Assembly (NCBI RefSeq): GCF_000585375.1
Contig: NZ_KK073874.1
Location: 3,348,001 to 3,412,000 of the forward strand
Length of the DNA: 64,000 nucleotides
From: Cryptosporangium arvum DSM 44712
GTDB taxonomy: Bacteria > Actinomycetota > Actinomycetes > Mycobacteriales > Cryptosporangiaceae
Direction of reading: 5' to 3'
Shown here: one piece after another, positions 51,793 to 59,678 of the stretch
Layout: each line of letters starts with the position of its first letter
How positions within the stretch are numbered: position 1 is the first letter of the stretch
Program-made: the position numbers and the translations under genes
The notes under the pieces: model-generated
What the model saw: the letters and a program-made list of their open reading frames with translations, nothing else
Databases searched by the model: none
What the model was told of the DNA's origin: nothing

Positions 51793-52384
51793 TCACACGC
51801 GAACGTCTCGGTGGCCGGGTCGGTGCTGGCGGCTCCAGAGCTGCGCGGCCACTTCGACGGCGTCCCAGGGCGAGCTGAGTGGCGGGGTGTAGGACAGGTC
51901 GAGGTCGCTGAGGTCTTCGACGGTCATGCCGTGGGCGGTGACCCAGGGCAGGAAGCGGCCGACACGGTCGAAGATGTGGTCGTAACGCCGCGCGCTGATG
52001 GGCCGCCGGTTGCGGTAGCGCAGAAGCTGGGCGTTCGGGTCACCGTCGCCGCGGGTGTCGCGGTGGTGTTCCAGGCCGCGCATGAGCGTGGGCGAGACGG
52101 GCTGCTCACGGATCGTTTCGCCCTTTTCGGGGAGCCGCACGGCACACCGTTGGGTATCGAGGTCGGCGGGGCCGTAACGCGAGGGCACCGCCGCGACGGC
52201 AGGCGATTTCGAGGTGGATCCGCAGGATCAGCCCGTCGAGTTCGGGATCGTTCCCAGTCGTGGTGGCGGTCCGCACTATCGCGGCGACCTGGGCGTCGGC
52301 CAGTGCGTGTCGGGTGCTGGTCGGCCGGCGTGGTTGCTTGGCGCGCGCGGCGGGATTGCGGTCGGCGGCGATGTCTCGGTTGCC
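51793..52384 (-). pseudogene. Tyrosine recombinase remnant
   Basis: Two frames give parts of a phage/plasmid-type integrase. ALADAQVAAIVRTATTTGNDPELDGLILRIHLEIACRRGGALAL includes the first catalytic arginine. DLDTQRCAVRLPEKGETIREQPVSPTLM and LLRYRNRRPISARRYDHIFDRVGRFLPWV follow in another frame. The H-x-x-R box and catalytic tyrosine that should come next are replaced by unrelated sequence. It cannot be active. Confidence 0.65.
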
Positions 52385-52792
52385 CGGGAACCCGGTCGCG
52401 GCCCGGTCCGAATCATCCGCGCGGAAGCCCGTTCGGATCGCGGGTCCAGGGCTGGCGTCAACTGCGCAAACGCACCGGCAGCAGGACGGGCCGTTTTGCA
52501 CATTGCCGCCACCGGCCCACCGAGAGTCCGCTAGTGATCTCTCGGGGGTCAGTAGTCGTTAGCGACGAGATGATCCCGTGCGGCGCCCGGACTGATGAGG
52601 CGGCAATGTGGGCTTCGGCCGCGGGCTGCCGTCGCTGCGTTGGTGGGGATGACGGTCAGGGTGCAGGGTCCGCCGCCCCGGTGCGCCTCCGGCCTGGCCC
52701 CGCCAGTGGGCCGGGTTGGCCCGGGTGGTGTGGGGGTGGCTGGTGGTGGTCGGGTCAGCTTTTGAGCGCGAAGGCTCCGAGCCGTGCGAGCG

Positions 52793-53473
52793 TTAGGCGG
52801 CAGCGTACGGGTGCTCGGCACCATCTCGCTTCGTGTAGATGTCCCAGTAGTGTTGGGCGATGGCGTCGGCCTGGGTCTCGGGGCCGCCGGCTCCGATCCA
52901 GGCGAAGATCGGCACGTGCGCGGCGTAGACGCCGGTGCCGGCGGTTGCCTGGTGCAGCTTCAGCGTCCAGGTGCGGAGAGCGGCGGCGCCGACCGCGACG
53001 GTGGCGAACTCGGGTGGCGCGGCGAGCGGATCCACCGAGGATCCGCCGGTCGTGAACAACAGGGTGCCCGAGTCGCGTTCGATCATGTCGGGGAGTACCT
53101 GCTGCGCCGCGGCGATGCCGCCGTAGAGGTAGTAGTCGAGTTGGGGCTGGAGGTTGTCGACCGTCACGTCCAACGGCCCGGCCATGGTGATGCCGGGTAC
53201 GGGGTTGTGCGGGGCGGGCGAGTACTCCAGCACGTCGACGCGGCCGAACCGTTCTTTGATGCGGACGAGCGCGGTGGTGAGGGACGGCCGGTCCATGATG
53301 TCGGCGGCGAACCCGGCGGCGTCGATACCGGCTTCGCCGAGTTCCGCGGCCAGGCTGTCAAGCTTCTCCTGGGTCCGCGCGACGAGCGCGACGGAGAAGC
53401 CGTTGCGTCCGAACACCTTGGCGATCGACAGCCCCAGTCCGGGGCCGGCACCGATGATGGCGATAGTGGGCAT
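52793..53473 (-). CDS. Atypical SDR family protein
   Basis: 226 residues from the ATG at 53473 (GGAG 6 bases before it). IAIIGAGPGLGLSIAKVFGRNGF is a Rossmann loop with GxGxGxG-like spacing, and NPVPG replaces NNAG. The usual Y-x3-K is absent: the expected segment reads EFATVAVGAAALRTW. Such divergent SDRs may be NADPH sensors or have changed chemistry. It is divergent from a TetR gene with clear operators between them, so it is the likely TetR target. Confidence 0.78.
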   Translation of the reverse strand: MPTIAIIGAGPGLGLSIAKVFGRNGFSVALVARTQEKLDSLAAELGEAGIDAAGFAADIMDRPSLTTALVRIKERFGRVDVLEYSPAPHNPVPGITMAGPLDVTVDNLQPQLDYYLYGGIAAAQQVLPDMIERDSGTLLFTTGGSSVDPLAAPPEFATVAVGAAALRTWTLKLHQATAGTGVYAAHVPIFAWIGAGGPETQADAIAQHYWDIYTKRDGAEHPYAAA

Positions 53474-53581
53474 GGCGAACTCCATTCAGATTCAGCCGAA
53501 CGACGGTGAGGACAGCCCTCGCAGTTCCGCTATGACCTGGCGATAGCCGGCCTGCCGCCGCTGGCCGGTACGCGCAGCCCG

Positions 53582-53644
53582 CATAAGTGGAGCTTGTCCT
53601 TCACTTCACCGTAACACGGAAGTGGTGGCCCGGCTCCACTTATG
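53582..53644. promoter_or_regulatory. Paired TetR operators
   Basis: A perfect 12-base inverted repeat, CATAAGTGGAGC (53582-53593) and GCTCCACTTATG (53633-53644), spans 39 bases. Each end also forms its own smaller inverted repeat of AAGTGG/CCACTT type (AAGTGG-N10-CCACTT on the right; AAGTG...CACTT on the left). It lies 14-76 bases before the TetR start, in the divergent gap with the SDR. Confidence 0.7.
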
Positions 53645-53657
53645 AGATCGTTGAGGT

Positions 53658-54323
53658 GTGACCACGTCGAGGCCGCGTGACCGGCCGCTACGCACCGACG
53701 CCGCACGTAACCGCACGGCAATCGTCGTTGCCGCTCAGGGTGCTTTCGCCGAGTGCGGCCTACAGGTGCCGTTCGACGAGATCGCCCGGCGCGCGGGAGT
53801 CGGCGAGGCCACCGTGCACCGCCGCTTCGGGGACCGGGCCTCGCTGATCGCGGCCGCCTTCAGCGACAAAATGGCTGGCTACGCCGAGGCAGCCGCGCAG
53901 GCCCTCGCGGACCCGGACCCGTGGGAAGGATTCTGCGGCTACGTGCGTCGGGTGTGCGCCATGCAATCCGGCGACCGTGGCTTCGCCGACCTGCTCACCC
54001 TGACCTTCGCCGCGTCCGATCCGGCCGTCGATGAACTGGAGCACCGGCGTAACCGCGGGTTTCGCGACTGGGTCGCTCTCGTGCGCAGGGCCAAAACGGC
54101 GGGACGGCTCCGCCGGGACTTCCACCCCGATGACCTGATCGTGTTGCTCATGGCCAACGCCGGCGTGGTTGCCGCTACCGCCACCACCGCACCCGACGCT
54201 TGGCGACGGCACGTCGAGTACATGCTGCAAGCCTTCGCCGCCGACAACCTCCAACCCCTACCGGCGCCACCCGCCCGAACCGCTCTCGTCGATGCCATGC
54301 GACGCACGCAGGGCAGTCCATGA
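53658..54323 (+). CDS. TetR family transcriptional regulator
   Basis: 221 residues from a GTG. The N-terminal HTH RTAIVVAAQGAFAECGLQVPFDEIARRAGVGEATVHRRFGDRASLIAAAF is typical, followed by an all-helical ligand domain. It probably represses itself and the divergent SDR through the AAGTGG-type operators. Convergent with the ferredoxin-domain gene. Confidence 0.88.
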   Translation: MTTSRPRDRPLRTDAARNRTAIVVAAQGAFAECGLQVPFDEIARRAGVGEATVHRRFGDRASLIAAAFSDKMAGYAEAAAQALADPDPWEGFCGYVRRVCAMQSGDRGFADLLTLTFAASDPAVDELEHRRNRGFRDWVALVRRAKTAGRLRRDFHPDDLIVLLMANAGVVAATATTAPDAWRRHVEYMLQAFAADNLQPLPAPPARTALVDAMRRTQGSP

Positions 54324-54374
54324 GCCCGTCCGGCGAGTCGCCCCGGTGCGACTTCTTCTGCGGAGGACGAGCGG

Positions 54375-54746
54375 TCAGAGGTCCAACACCAGTCGGCCAC
54401 TCCGCGATCGGCTGACGCAGATCATCATCGTCTGGTTCTTCTCCCGCTCAGCCTCGGAAAGGACGGTGTCGAGGTGCTCGGGCTCGCCCGCGAGAACGAC
54501 CGCCTCGCATGACCCGCAGGAGCCTTCCTCGCAGGAGTACAACACGTCCGGCACGACGTCGCGCGCGGCCTGGAGCACGGTGCGGTCGGCCGGCACCGTC
54601 AGGATGGTTCCGGTACGCCGCAACTCCACCTCGAAAGCGTCCTCGGCCGAGCCCTCTCCCGGGCCGGCGACGCCTTTCACCAGTATTGCAACAGTCCTCT
54701 TGGAGCGGTGGGGAAGTGCCCGGGCATCCCTGAGGGCGAGCAGCAT
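54375..54746 (-). CDS. Plant-type [2Fe-2S] ferredoxin domain, truncated reductase
   Basis: 123 residues from an ATG at 54746; the true start is unclear. The last 90 residues are the C-terminal ferredoxin domain of phthalate-dioxygenase-reductase-type enzymes: YSCEEGSCGSCEAVVL with C-x4-C-x2-C, then MMICVSRS with the fourth cysteine and LVLDL at the end. The FMN and NAD domains that normally precede it are missing. It is either a remnant that still makes a ferredoxin, or dead. Upstream on its strand lies a near-palindrome, then transposase debris. Confidence 0.55.
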   Translation of the reverse strand: MLLALRDARALPHRSKRTVAILVKGVAGPGEGSAEDAFEVELRRTGTILTVPADRTVLQAARDVVPDVLYSCEEGSCGSCEAVVLAGEPEHLDTVLSEAEREKNQTMMICVSRSRSGRLVLDL

Positions 54747-54750
54747 GGTT

Positions 54751-54784
54751 CCCGTTCGGGTTCGGTCGACCGGACCCGAACGGG
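54751..54784. repeat. 34-base near-perfect palindrome
   Basis: Outer arms CCCGTTCGGGT and ACCCGAACGGG, one mismatched pair, and the inner palindrome CGGTCGACCG. It abuts the ATG chosen for the ferredoxin-domain gene. Could be an operator, a hairpin or an element end. Confidence 0.45.
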
Positions 54785-55406
54785 CGACCGCGTCGGGGAT
54801 GTGCCCTCCCCGCGGGACTGTGGTCTGGTGACCGGCCGTCCGGAGGGCCGGCAGGTGTATTGCTCGCTGGCCGGCCGGAACTGCTGGACCTCGAGCGGCT
54901 ACGCGACTGTGAGCCGGGCTTGCCATGCGGCTGCGTGTGCGTACGGTGCGACTTGATCCTCGGACACAGTTTCGTCGCAAATGCGCGACTCCAGACGTAC
55001 TCGTTCTCAAGCGCACTTGACCACGCTGATCCAGTAGTGGTGCGCCCCTCGGCAGGCCGGGGGTGCTTGAGGTGACTACTCGTACCGTTCCGGCGCTGAT
55101 TCCCGGCGGTGTGGTTGGACCAGAATCCGCGGTGGTGGGCCAGCGGCCGAGCCGGGCTCCGCTGCCCATGCCGGCCCTGGTTCCCGATCGTGCTCGCTCG
55201 GGGTTGGCCTTCGGTTTGGCGGCGTTGGATTGTCACGGCCGGGTCAACGACCGCCTCATCCTGGCCATGCTCGGCTGGGTGGGCGGGCAGCGGCTGGCGG
55301 TTCGTGAGGAGTCGGGCCTGATCGTGGTGGCCGCGGACTCGGGTGGCGCGTTCCGCGTGACCCGGCAGGGCCAAGACGTCAACACCGCGCCTGCCCGCCT
55401 CCGCGG
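54785..55406. other. Gene-poor gap with possible IS debris
   Basis: No supported gene. Open frames on both strands lack domain-like content. The right end leads into the transposase tail at 55407. Confidence 0.35.
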
Positions 55407-55527
55407 CCCCGGCGAACGAGCCAACGCCGAGCTGAAGAGCTGGAAAGTCCACCGCATGATCCGCTCCAGCCCCAACCAAGCCGGACCGCTGATCAACGCC
55501 GTTCAGACCCTCATCCTGGCCAACTGA
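55407..55527 (+). pseudogene. IS5-type transposase C-terminal remnant
   Basis: RGPGERANAELKSWKVHRMIRSSPNQAGPLINAVQTLILAN is the usual end of IS5-group DDE transposases, with the catalytic E of the ERA-x-AELK helix. The part before it in the same frame (from 55063) is not transposase-like, so only the tail survives. Confidence 0.6.
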
Positions 55528-55640
55528 AATCAGCTCACTGTCCACAGTGTCAATTAGACGACGCTTCCTGGGAATGCGCGGGAAGGCTCGACATCCTCGG
55601 CCGAGTCACCGGAGAGACCGGTGAGAATCGGGGTAAACAA

Positions 55641-56330
55641 GTGATTCGTGTGCGCGCGCGCATCTTCGCGCTGCTGGCCACTGCGGTCGGCATGCTAGCG
55701 GTTCTTGCGCCGTCGGCGGCCGCCGCGGCCGAGGACGAGCCGCCGCTGTCCGCGACCCGCCAGCCCAGCCAGTTCAACTGGGCCGACGCGACGATCGACC
55801 TGCCGTGGACCGCGGCCGTGCTGAAGGACGGCACCACGTGCCCGGGAGGTCGGATCAACTTCACGCCCAGCGAGGAGAACCCTGCCTACGGACAGGCCAC
55901 CGCGAACGGCATGACCTACCACATCACGCTGCGGGAGTTCGGCAACGTCTCGGGCACCACCGGGTTGTCCTCCCCAGAGGCGATCGTCTCGATCGGCTGT
56001 GGCTACACCTCGGGGACGAGCACGATCGCAGCCTCGTATGAGTACCTCTTCTACTTCAAGTGGAGCGGTTCGGGAAACAGCTCGAAGGGCGCCTTCTACC
56101 CGAAGGTGCGTGACTTCATTACCTCCAGCGATTCGTCGGGGAGCTCCCGCTACCTCGTGCAGCTGATCGACGGCACCGGCCCGGTCGACGGGCAACCCGG
56201 CAAGGTCACCGTCCGGCACTTCCTTTACCAGGTCGGCACCCACACCCGGACGTTCACCTGGACGGACGAGGGCTTCGTCGCGAATACGCCGCTGATCCGG
56301 TACCCCGAGGCGGACACAGCCCCGGTGTGA
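55641..56330 (+). CDS. Secreted protein of unknown function
   Basis: 229 residues from a GTG. Signal peptide: basic VIRVRARIF, a hydrophobic core ALLATAVGMLAVLAP, then a signal-peptidase site near SAAAAA (about residue 30). The mature part is beta-rich with cysteines in TTCPGGRINFTP and SIGCGYTSG that could pair outside the cell. Its family is not recognised. It is monocistronic, with a strong hairpin 55 bases downstream, and lies among mobile-element remnants. Confidence 0.65.
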   Translation: MIRVRARIFALLATAVGMLAVLAPSAAAAAEDEPPLSATRQPSQFNWADATIDLPWTAAVLKDGTTCPGGRINFTPSEENPAYGQATANGMTYHITLREFGNVSGTTGLSSPEAIVSIGCGYTSGTSTIAASYEYLFYFKWSGSGNSSKGAFYPKVRDFITSSDSSGSSRYLVQLIDGTGPVDGQPGKVTVRHFLYQVGTHTRTFTWTDEGFVANTPLIRYPEADTAPV

Positions 56331-56385
56331 CCGTGAGGTCGACCTGATCGACCTCCGTGCGCGGAGACCGGCCGCTGGCCGGTCA

Positions 56386-56416
56386 CAAGGGCTCGCTCTC
56401 CGAGAGCGAGCCCTTG
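56386..56416 (+). terminator. Hairpin, likely terminator of the secreted-protein gene
   Basis: Perfect 15-base arms (CAAGGGCTCGCTCTC and complement) around a single base. The right arm runs into the IS3-type remnant. Confidence 0.55.
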
Positions 56417-56661
56417 TGCACGTCCGCGGGCGACAACGCCGCGATGGAAAGCCTCGTCAGCCTGCTCCACACAACGTCCTCGACCGCCGCATCTGGACCA
56501 CCCGCGAGGAACTGCGGATCGCGATCGTCACCTGGCTCGAACGCACCTACCACCGCCGACGCCGACAAGACCGCCTCGGCCGGTTGACCCCCCTCGAATA
56601 CGAAATCATCCAGAGCCAGGCCGTCGAACAGGCCGCTAAAAGACCACGAGACATCCTTTAG
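56408..56661 (+). pseudogene. IS3-type transposase (OrfB) C-terminal remnant
   Basis: AGDNAAMESLVSLLH in one frame and NVLDRRIWTTREELRIAIVTWLERTYHRRRRQDRLGRLTPLEYE in the next are the end of the rve integrase core of IS3-family OrfB, with the catalytic glutamate in AMES. A frameshift near 56465 and the missing front make it dead. Confidence 0.7.
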
Positions 56662-56671
56662 ACCGGATGCC

Positions 56672-56824
56672 CGCTACGGCGGATCGGTCGCTGTGGCGCT
56701 GATCGCCGCGGTGATGTCGTATCGGCACATGGCCGGGTTGCTGACCGCGTATGGGGAAGACCGGTTCAACGCGCATTTCGATCCGCTGGCCGTGGACGGG
56801 TCGATGGTGGTCAGCGGGTTCGCT
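56672..56824 (+). pseudogene. DUF2637/SpdB-like fragment
   Basis: SVAVALIAAVMSYRHMAGLLTAYGEDRFNAHFDPLAVDGSMVVSG resembles the SYxHM...GE...A...PLxVDG core of DUF2637 membrane proteins found on actinomycete conjugative elements. Start and end are missing. Confidence 0.5.
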
Positions 56825-56893
56825 TGCTGGCACTCGCTTCCGGGCAGCGCAGAGCTCTCGCCAGGCTCCCGGATCGCCGATCAGCTGCCGGCA

Positions 56894-57781
56894 TCAACCT
56901 CTCCCGGTCGAGGACCGACCAGGTGCCGTCGTCGACCCCCGACCGGGCTGGCTCGGCTGCTCGGCGACCCAGCTCAGAAGCACTGCGAGGGCTTCGGCGG
57001 TGGGGGTGGCAGGGCGGGGCAGATAGGTGATCAGTGACCGATCCGGGCGCGCGGGCACGGTCAGCACCTGGTAGTCGAATTCCAACGCGCCCGCCACCGG
57101 GTGAAGGAGCTGGGCTGTGCCGAGCCGCTTCTCCCCGACGTCGCCGGTGGCCCACAGGTGCCGGAACGGGTCGCTGCGGATGGACAGCTCGCCGATCAGG
57201 GCGGCGAGTCGGGGGTCGTGGGGCCGGCGTCCAGTGGCGAGGCGCAGCTGGGCCACGGTCTCGGCCGCGACGGCGTCCCAGTTCACGTACAGCGATCGGG
57301 CCTCGGGGTGCAGGAACAGCTGGCGCGCGGTGTTGCGGGGCCGCGGCATGCCATCGACGTCGAAGACGGCCTCGGCCGCGGGGTTGGCGGCCAGGATGTC
57401 GAGGCGGTCGTTCATCAGCAGCGCCGGGACATCCGTGATCGCGCGCAGCAGCCGCACCAGCGGTTCGTCCGGCATTGCTGCCGCCGTGCGGGGCAGCGTG
57501 GTGGCGCGAGCGGGGCGGGCCAGGTTGCGCAGATGCTCGGTCTCGACGTCGGACAGCCCGAGGGCCTGCGCGACGGCGTGCAGGATCCGGTCGGAGACGT
57601 GCGCGGTGCGGCCCTGCTCCAGGCGTGTGTAGTAGTCCGGGCTGACTCCGGCGAGCAGCGCGACTTCCTCGCGGCGCAGGCCCGGCACGCGGCGGCGGGT
57701 CACGCCGGCAGGCAGGCCCACCGCACCGGGCTGGATGCGTTCGCGTCGCGTACGCAGGAATTCACCGATCGTCGCCTCCAC
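56894..57781 (-). CDS. XRE-type HTH regulator with MmyB-like ligand domain
   Basis: 295 residues from a GTG at 57781; the frame is open far upstream but only opposite the next gene. The HTH near 10-70 (VPGLRREEVALLAGVSPDYYTRLEQGRTAHVSDRILHAVAQALGLSDVE) and C-terminal MmyB-like domain (ALLMNDRLDILAANPAAEAVF, GALEFDYQVLTVPARPDRSLITYLP) form a common actinobacterial fatty-acid- or ligand-sensing regulator. It is divergent from a quinone-oxidoreductase-like gene 145 bases away, its likely target. Confidence 0.85.
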   Translation of the reverse strand: MEATIGEFLRTRRERIQPGAVGLPAGVTRRRVPGLRREEVALLAGVSPDYYTRLEQGRTAHVSDRILHAVAQALGLSDVETEHLRNLARPARATTLPRTAAAMPDEPLVRLLRAITDVPALLMNDRLDILAANPAAEAVFDVDGMPRPRNTARQLFLHPEARSLYVNWDAVAAETVAQLRLATGRRPHDPRLAALIGELSIRSDPFRHLWATGDVGEKRLGTAQLLHPVAGALEFDYQVLTVPARPDRSLITYLPRPATPTAEALAVLLSWVAEQPSQPGRGSTTAPGRSSTGRG

Positions 57782-57925
57782 CTGAGCGACGCTACGCCGC
57801 GTCCGGAGGCCCAGCGTGGTCCTGCGGGAACCAGGTAACGGCGCCCCTTCCTGGCCGCCGGTCGATCGGCCACCGTCAGGGACGCGTACCCACCATGGGG
57901 GCGCAGGACGAAAGGGGCGCAACGG

Positions 57926-58858
57926 ATGCGCGCAGCAGTGGTGAGAGAGTTCGGCGGACCCGAGGTGCTCGAGGTCGTCGAGGTGCCGACGCCGGCGCCG
58001 GGCCCCGGTGAGGTGCTGGTGGCGGTGGCTGGTGCGTCGGTGAACTTCGCCGACGTCATGGTCCGTGCGGGCATGAACGTCCAGTACGGCGCCACCGGCG
58101 CCCGGGAGCAGTTCGGTCTGGGTTCGGACGTCGCCGGCACCGTCGCTGCCGTCGGTACGGGAGTCACCCGATTTGCCGCCGGACACACGGTCGTCGGCAC
58201 CCAGGAGCGGTTGGACAGGTCGCTGGGCACCCAGGCGCAGTACGTTGTGCTCCAGGACTGGGAACTCGCGCCCGCCCCGGCCGGCATCGATCTCGTGGAG
58301 CTGGCCACCCTGGGGTTGAACGCGACCACCGCCGATCAGGCGCTGGACGCGCTGGCGCTCACGCACGGGCAGTGGCTGCTGGTCACCGGCGCCGCCGGGG
58401 CCGTGGGCCTGTTCGCCATCGAGCTGGCCCGGCTGCGAGGGTTGCGGGTGGTCGCCCAGGCCGGGCCAGGCGACGAGAAACTGGTCCGTACGGCGGGCGC
58501 GGACCTGTTCGTCTCCCGCCACGAGGACCTGGTGCCGGCCGTGCGCCGGCTGGTTCCCGGCGGTGTCCACGGCGCCATCGACGCGGCCAACCTGGCGGCC
58601 GGGGCGGCGGACGCCGTACGGCACGGCGGCGCCTTCGTTTCGTTGCTCAACTCCGCCCCGATGGCTCGCCGCCAGGTGCGGATGATCAATCTGGCCTGGC
58701 ACACCGACGCGGAACGGCTGGCGAAGCTCGCCGCGTACGCGGGCACCGGCCTGATCAGCCTGCGAGTCGCGAAGACCTACCCGCTGGAGCAGATCCGCGA
58801 CGCCCACGAAACCCTCGCCGCGGGCGGACACCGTGGACGAATCGTACTGATCCCGTGA
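57926..58858 (+). CDS. Zinc-type alcohol dehydrogenase/quinone oxidoreductase-like protein
   Basis: 310 residues. GroES-like front (MRAAVVREFGGPEVLEVVEVPTPAPGPGEVLVAVAGASVNFADVMVRAG) and Rossmann domain (LLVTGAAGAVGLFAIELARL, about 152-170) of the MDR superfamily. The catalytic zinc ligands are absent, as in NADPH:quinone reductases. A conserved C-terminal YPLEQIRDAHETLAAGGHRGRIVL closes the chain. Likely reduces quinones or enones under control of the divergent MmyB-like regulator. Confidence 0.88.
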   Translation: MRAAVVREFGGPEVLEVVEVPTPAPGPGEVLVAVAGASVNFADVMVRAGMNVQYGATGAREQFGLGSDVAGTVAAVGTGVTRFAAGHTVVGTQERLDRSLGTQAQYVVLQDWELAPAPAGIDLVELATLGLNATTADQALDALALTHGQWLLVTGAAGAVGLFAIELARLRGLRVVAQAGPGDEKLVRTAGADLFVSRHEDLVPAVRRLVPGGVHGAIDAANLAAGAADAVRHGGAFVSLLNSAPMARRQVRMINLAWHTDAERLAKLAAYAGTGLISLRVAKTYPLEQIRDAHETLAAGGHRGRIVLIP

Positions 58859-58903
58859 CCACTGCAGAAAAACCCGCGGCGGCCCGACCGAAGTGGTCCA
58901 GCC

Positions 58904-59536
58904 TCATCCCAGCCCCGGAGGATGGAAGGTGCCGTGAGTAGCACGAGCCACGTGTTCATCGACGGTGCCGACACCAGGCCCTTTCGGAGAACGAGCATGG
59001 CGTGCGGGCCGCACGAGCGCGGAGACGGCGATCGTCTCCCACAGTGCATCCCAGGCGACGAGCGCCCAGAGCGCCGCCGGCGCCGGCGGACCGCCGGATC
59101 CGATCAGGACCGGGGTCATCACCGCGACGATGTAGATCCCCAGTGCCAACGGGGCGAACCTTTGCCACGCCGGGCGCTGCCAGCGTCGCGCGATCACCAC
59201 ACCGGCACCGATCAAGCCGACTGCGGTCAAGATCGGGCCGACACCGAACAGAACCTCGCCGAGCCCCGGGCTGTCGACCCAGATCACCTCTGCGGCCGCT
59301 AGCACGGCCTGCCCCAGCGCCGCCGCGCCGAGGCCGGCCCGCGCGGTCCGGCTCCCGCCGGCCGCACCGGCCCGGCCCAGAGCGACCACCGCGAGCATCT
59401 CCCCGAGGTGGATGGCTGACTGGATCACCCAGCCGAACGACAGTACCGCGCCGGTCAGCGCCATGGCGGCGGTGTACAGCACGCCGATCGCGCAGATCGC
59501 GACGGCGACGAGTGCGGTGGTGCGAGGTCTGGTCAT
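58904..59536 (-). CDS. Six-helix membrane protein, unknown function
   Basis: 210 residues from the ATG at 59536 (GGAG 6 bases before it). About six hydrophobic segments fill residues 8-170 (TTALVAVAICAIGVLYTAAMAL, VGLIGAGVVIARRW, FAPLALGIYIVAVMTPVLIG), with a short polar tail. No motif identifies a function. It is convergent with the oxidoreductase gene (45 bases) and divergent from a sensor kinase gene, and may share that kinase's promoter region. Confidence 0.65.
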   Translation of the reverse strand: MTRPRTTALVAVAICAIGVLYTAAMALTGAVLSFGWVIQSAIHLGEMLAVVALGRAGAAGGSRTARAGLGAAALGQAVLAAAEVIWVDSPGLGEVLFGVGPILTAVGLIGAGVVIARRWQRPAWQRFAPLALGIYIVAVMTPVLIGSGGPPAPAALWALVAWDALWETIAVSALVRPARHARSPKGPGVGTVDEHVARATHGTFHPPGLG

Positions 59537-59678
59537 GGTGCGCTCCGGGCTACTCGGTGGATCGGATGCCGTCACGGTGCCGCCGCGCCCGGTTCCCGGG
59601 CATCCAGGCTGGTACGCGTTCGTGAACGAGTGCTGGCACGGTTGTCGCTCCGCTGCCGCCGCTGTCACGATCCGGGGC

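Noticed and set aside
57782-58831. Upstream extension of the MmyB-like gene to 645 codons
   Set aside because: The extension is antisense to the quinone-oxidoreductase gene. The HTH domain begins right after the GTG at 57781.
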